16,860 bases of DNA from Vermiphilus sp. (GTDB lineage: Bacteria; Ratteibacteria; UBA8468; B48-G9; JAFGKM01). The notes below the pieces were generated by a model. The model made no database searches and had not been told where the DNA came from. It worked only from the letters and a program-made list of their open reading frames with translations. Position 1 is the stretch's first letter. The number at the start of each line of letters is the position of its first letter. The stretch spans positions 1 to 16,860 of the forward strand of contig DYKC01000014.1 in NCBI GenBank assembly GCA_020722825.1, written 5' to 3'. The position numbers and the translations under genes were made by a program. This document shows positions 13,847 to 16,860 of this stretch, in pieces.

Positions 13847-14719
13847 GTGGAAGAAGAGGTGATTAAAAAGGCAGAGGTTCTCGTTGAGGCGTATTCCTAC
13901 ATAAAGGAATATAGAAATAAGGTTTTTGTTGTTAAATGCGGAGGGAGCATCTTCAGGCTCTCATCCTTAAGGGAAAACGTATTGCGGGATATAGCATTTC
14001 TTGAAGCAGTTGGAATTAAAACCGTGCTGGTTTGTGGAGGAGGTCCCTTCATTACCGAAGAGATTGAAAAGAGAGGGAAAAAACCGGTTTTCATTGACGG
14101 GCTCAGGGTTACGGATGAAGATACCCTGAAGATAGTTAAGGGGGTTTTGTTTGGTGTCAGGGATGACATAGTGAAGTATCTTAGGGAGAGTCTGAAGGTA
14201 AATGCTTCCGCTCTTCTGCCTGAAGAGAAGTTTATGAATGCCAGAAGGATTCACTACCAGCGGGGAGAAGAGGTAATTGACCTCGGTTTTGTCGGGCAGG
14301 TGGGCAGTGTGAACACAGGGTATATAAATACCCGGCTTGAAGATAACCACGTACTGGTTATGGCTCCTCTTGTTTACGGAGAAGACGAGAATCTTTATAA
14401 CATTAATGGAGATTCAGTTGCTGCGGGGATTGCGGAGTCAATGCAGGCAGAAAAATTGATTTTTATTACTGACGTTCTGGGGGTTATGAGAAATACCCAG
14501 AATCCTGATACTCTCATATCGGTTCTCCAGGTATCCGAGGCAGAAGATTTGATAGAGGAAAATACAATAAAGGGTGGAATGATACCCAAGGTTAAGGCTG
14601 GAATATCTTCCATAAAAAAAGGAGTACGGAAGGTTCACATAGTGAGTGGAAACATTTCGCACTCAATAATACTGGAGGTTTTTACCGAGCACGGCGTTGG
14701 TACGGAGATTCTAAGATGA
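13847..14719 (+). CDS. argB: Acetylglutamate kinase
   Basis: This enzyme phosphorylates N-acetylglutamate in the second step of arginine synthesis. I place the start at GTG 13847 because AAGGAGA (13832-13838) sits 8 nt upstream. The upstream TTG at 13811 would add 12 unrelated residues and has no binding site. The product is 290 residues. Motifs are KCGGS (K30), VCGGGPFI, INGDSVAAGIAE, FITDVLGV and IKGGMIPKV. An N-terminal helix (EEEVIKKAEVLVEAYSYIKEYRN) precedes the kinase fold. In known structures this helix builds the hexamer that arginine inhibits, so feedback inhibition is likely. ArgB is the first gene of the operon and overlaps argD by 4 nt (ATGA). Confidence 0.95.
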   Translation: MEEEVIKKAEVLVEAYSYIKEYRNKVFVVKCGGSIFRLSSLRENVLRDIAFLEAVGIKTVLVCGGGPFITEEIEKRGKKPVFIDGLRVTDEDTLKIVKGVLFGVRDDIVKYLRESLKVNASALLPEEKFMNARRIHYQRGEEVIDLGFVGQVGSVNTGYINTRLEDNHVLVMAPLVYGEDENLYNINGDSVAAGIAESMQAEKLIFITDVLGVMRNTQNPDTLISVLQVSEAEDLIEENTIKGGMIPKVKAGISSIKKGVRKVHIVSGNISHSIILEVFTEHGVGTEILR

Positions 14720-15903
14720 ATAGAGAAGAGGTGATAAAAAATTATAATGACTACATAATAGGTTCATACACCAAAACCGGACTTGTTTTTGTAAAAGGGA
14801 AGGGAAGTTACCTGTGGGATATAGATGGCAAAAAATACCTGGATTTTTTCCCGGGGTGGGCGGTCTCCGGATTAGGTCACTGTCATCCTTCGGTTGTAGA
14901 GGCAATAAAAGCACAATCTTCCCTCCTTATTCATATAGCAAACAACCACTACCATCCCTGGCAGGGACTCCTTGCAAAGAAACTTTCAGAACTCTCTTTC
15001 GGTGGAAAGGTCTTCTTTTGCAACAGTGGGGCTGAAGCCAATGAGGCTGCAATCAAGTTGACGCGCCTGTACGGCAACAAAAGAGGCAGATATAGGATAA
15101 TCTCAATGGAAAACTCTTTTCACGGGAGGACCCTTGCTACTGTTACTATGACAGGTCAGCCAAAGTACTATGAGCCCTTCAGACCCCTTCCGACGGGATT
15201 TGGCTATGTTCCTTTTAACGATTTTGGTGCCTTAGAAAAGGCCGTAGACGCTCAAACCGTTGCGGTTATCATTGAGCCGGTACAGGGCGAGGGCGGTATA
15301 AACGTTGCTGACAGAGAATACCTGAAGAAGGTTGAAACCCTTTGTAAAGAGAAGGACATACTTCTTATCTTTGATGAGGTGCAGACGGGTTTTGGACGGA
15401 CAGGAAAACTCTTTGCTTACCAGCACTTCGGGGTTATACCGGATATTATGACCCTTGCCAAAACGCTCGGTGGCGGTTTCCCTGTTGGGGCAATGATTGC
15501 CCGCAAAGATATAGCAGAGCTGATGGGGCCGGGGACACATGCCTCTACCTTTGGGGGCAGTCCTCTTGCCTGTGTTGCCTGCCTCGGAGTTCTTGATGCA
15601 ATAGAAAAAGAAAATCTGCTGGAAAACGTGAATAAAGCCGGGGCGTACCTGAGGAAAAAACTCTACTCCCTTAAGGAAAAATATCCTGGAATAGTCAGGA
15701 GAATAAAAGGTCTGGGTGTTATGCTTGCTATAGAACTGGACAGAGATGGAGCTGAACTGGTCAACGCCTGCTTGCAAAAGAGACTGCTGATAAACTGTAC
15801 CCACGGAAATGTTCTGCGCATTATGCCTTCAATTGCGGTAACAGGAGAGGAGATAGACGAAGCTACTAAAATTCTTGATGAATGTCTTGCGGGAATAAAA
15901 TGA
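14716..15903 (+). CDS. argD: Acetylornithine aminotransferase
   Basis: This class III PLP-dependent aminotransferase converts N-acetylglutamate semialdehyde to N-acetylornithine in arginine synthesis, and may also serve lysine synthesis. The product is 395 residues. Characteristic blocks are DFFPGWAVSGLGHCHP, FFCNSGAEANEAAIKL, SFHGRTLATVTMTGQPKY, EPVQGEGGI, LLIFDEVQTGFGRTGKLFAY and the PLP lysine K249 in LAKTLGGGFPVGAM. A late RIMPS block fits the acetylornithine subfamily. The ATG lies in the argB stop (ATGA) and the stop overlaps the argF start in the same way, so translation is coupled across the operon. Context decides between argD and related ornithine or GABA aminotransferases. Confidence 0.94.
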   Translation: MNREEVIKNYNDYIIGSYTKTGLVFVKGKGSYLWDIDGKKYLDFFPGWAVSGLGHCHPSVVEAIKAQSSLLIHIANNHYHPWQGLLAKKLSELSFGGKVFFCNSGAEANEAAIKLTRLYGNKRGRYRIISMENSFHGRTLATVTMTGQPKYYEPFRPLPTGFGYVPFNDFGALEKAVDAQTVAVIIEPVQGEGGINVADREYLKKVETLCKEKDILLIFDEVQTGFGRTGKLFAYQHFGVIPDIMTLAKTLGGGFPVGAMIARKDIAELMGPGTHASTFGGSPLACVACLGVLDAIEKENLLENVNKAGAYLRKKLYSLKEKYPGIVRRIKGLGVMLAIELDRDGAELVNACLQKRLLINCTHGNVLRIMPSIAVTGEEIDEATKILDECLAGIK

Positions 15904-16841
15904 AAAGAGATTTTTTGACTGTTACCGACCTGTCAAAGGAAGAAATGTATAGGATTTTTGACATGGCAAAGCAATATAAATCCGCCAGGAAAAAAGGTGA
16001 ATCTTCCGGCATCCTCCAAAACAGGTCAATAGGACTTCTTTTTGACAAACCTTCAACCCGGACAAGGGTTTCCTTTGAGGTTGCAATAACGGAACTTGGC
16101 GGCAGACCGCTATATCTTTCAGGAGGAACAACGCAGATTCCCAGAGGTGAGACTGTAAGGGATACCGCTTCAGTACTTTCCAGATATCTCGGCGGGATGA
16201 TTATAAGAACCTATAAACAGGAGGATATTGAGGAGTTCGCAAGAAATTTTTCCTATCCTGTAATAAATGCCCTCACTGACCTTCTGCATCCCTGTCAGAT
16301 ACTGACTGACTATTTTACAATTTGCGAAAAAAAGGGGAAACTTGAAGGACTGAATGTTACATACATAGGTGACGGAAATAATGTTTGTAATTCGCTGATA
16401 CTCGGCGCCGACCTTCTCGGGGTGAATCTAAGGGTTGCTGTTCCTGAAGAGTACCGTCCTTCGGAAAAAATAGTAAAACAGGTGAAGAACAGAAATCTCA
16501 TCATAATAGACGAGAACCCAGCAAGGTTTATACCTGATGCCGACGTCATCTACACCGATACATGGGTAAGCATGGGAGAGGAAGAGGAAACCGAAAAACG
16601 AAAGAAGATTTTCCAGAAATACCAGGTGAACAGTAGGTTACTGAGGACAGCGAAAAGGGACTTTATCTTTATGCATTGTTTACCTGCCCACAGGGGATGG
16701 GAGGTAACGGATGAGGTCATAGACAGCGACAATTCGGTTGTCCTTGACCAGGCGGAGAATCGTCTACACTGCCAGAAGGCACTTCTTCATTTGCTTTACT
16801 CCGAATCTCGGATACTAAGGTTTCAAAGTGAGGAGTTATGA
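15900..16841 (+). CDS. argF: Ornithine carbamoyltransferase
   Basis: This enzyme makes citrulline from ornithine and carbamoyl phosphate. I choose ATG 15900, in the argD stop (ATGA), giving 313 residues that begin MKRDFLTVTDLS as in the family and repeating the argB-argD overlap. An in-frame ATG at 15882 would add MSCGNK, encoded within argD. Carbamoyl-phosphate binding motifs are STRTR (52-56) and HPCQ. Ornithine-side motifs are DTWVSMGEE and HCLPAHRG (C260). These separate it from aspartate carbamoyltransferase. argC, argJ, argG and argH are not in the window, although more of the operon may lie beyond the right edge. Confidence 0.96.
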   Translation: MKRDFLTVTDLSKEEMYRIFDMAKQYKSARKKGESSGILQNRSIGLLFDKPSTRTRVSFEVAITELGGRPLYLSGGTTQIPRGETVRDTASVLSRYLGGMIIRTYKQEDIEEFARNFSYPVINALTDLLHPCQILTDYFTICEKKGKLEGLNVTYIGDGNNVCNSLILGADLLGVNLRVAVPEEYRPSEKIVKQVKNRNLIIIDENPARFIPDADVIYTDTWVSMGEEEETEKRKKIFQKYQVNSRLLRTAKRDFIFMHCLPAHRGWEVTDEVIDSDNSVVLDQAENRLHCQKALLHLLYSESRILRFQSEEL

Positions 16842-16859
16842 TTTTGTTTTGAAACCTTA
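16816..16859 (+). terminator. 12-bp perfect inverted repeat spanning the argF stop (possible terminator)
   Basis: TAAGGTTTCAAA (16816-16827) is the exact reverse complement of TTTGAAACCTTA (16848-16859), with a 20-nt loop that contains the argF stop codon. The left arm lies within the last argF codons. The window ends right after it, so a following T tract cannot be judged. It may be a terminator, an operator-like palindrome or a repeat end. Confidence 0.45.
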
Positions 16860-16860
16860 C

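Noticed and set aside
15882..15899. A longer argF beginning at ATG 15882
   Set aside because: The added residues MSCGNK are out of keeping with the family start, and the ATGA overlap at 15900 repeats the argB-argD pattern.
16838..16852. An ATG after AGGAG at the argF end
   Set aside because: The frame stops after four codons, so it is not a gene start.
1..16860. CRISPR array, prophage or intact insertion sequence
   Set aside because: No regularly spaced repeats, no integrase or transposase gene, and no phage structural gene were seen on either strand.

Overview
The window is a piece of chromosome from an uncultured Gram-negative-type bacterium. It has low to moderate GC and purine-rich coding strands. 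It carries a lipoprotein, an FtsX-type permease with a large exported domain, and a periplasmic-type amidase, all of which suggest an envelope with a periplasm. Neither the tRNA nor the tmRNA encodes a perfect 3' CCA. The mix of genes (degenerate M28-FtsX fusion, OPT-like transporter of a kind seen in candidate phyla, long-type PurC) points to a poorly cultured lineage, perhaps near Omnitrophota or PVC groups. That placement is inference with low confidence. I see no CRISPR array, phage module or intact insertion sequence.

Left part (1-1542). The 3' end of an unidentified gene and a T-rich spacer come first. Then come glyQ (glycyl-tRNA synthetase alpha subunit, with no glyS beside it) and tRNA-Leu(GAG), which starts 3 nt after the glyQ stop. 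The tRNA 3' end plus flank is repeated 129 bp downstream around a hairpin, and each copy also carries a reverse-complement echo of the tRNA T arm.

Envelope block (1543-8699). Three translationally overlapping genes encode a two-helix mini-protein with a non-ATG start, a TPR lipoprotein, and a 1466-residue protein. The last joins an exported M28-peptidase-like domain, with most zinc ligands replaced, to an FtsX/MacB-type permease. An OPT-like multispanning transporter follows 71 nt later. No ATPase partner for the permease is present. This block is the best candidate for an undescribed system.

RNA-processing and ribosome-rescue block (8696-11214). A beta-CASP metallo-beta-lactamase RNase on the minus strand is divergent from smpB, with what look like overlapping back-to-back promoters. 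ssrA (tmRNA) follows smpB, so both halves of trans-translation sit together. The predicted encoded tag is ADTANVLAA. A strong hairpin terminator closes the unit.

Metabolic block (11266-16860). An exported N-acetylmuramoyl-L-alanine amidase, a QueD-like pterin enzyme and SAICAR synthetase (purC) are followed by a promoter and an argB-argD-argF operon coupled by ATGA overlaps. ArgB carries the N-terminal helix typical of arginine-inhibited kinases. A 12-bp perfect inverted repeat spans the end of argF at the right edge.
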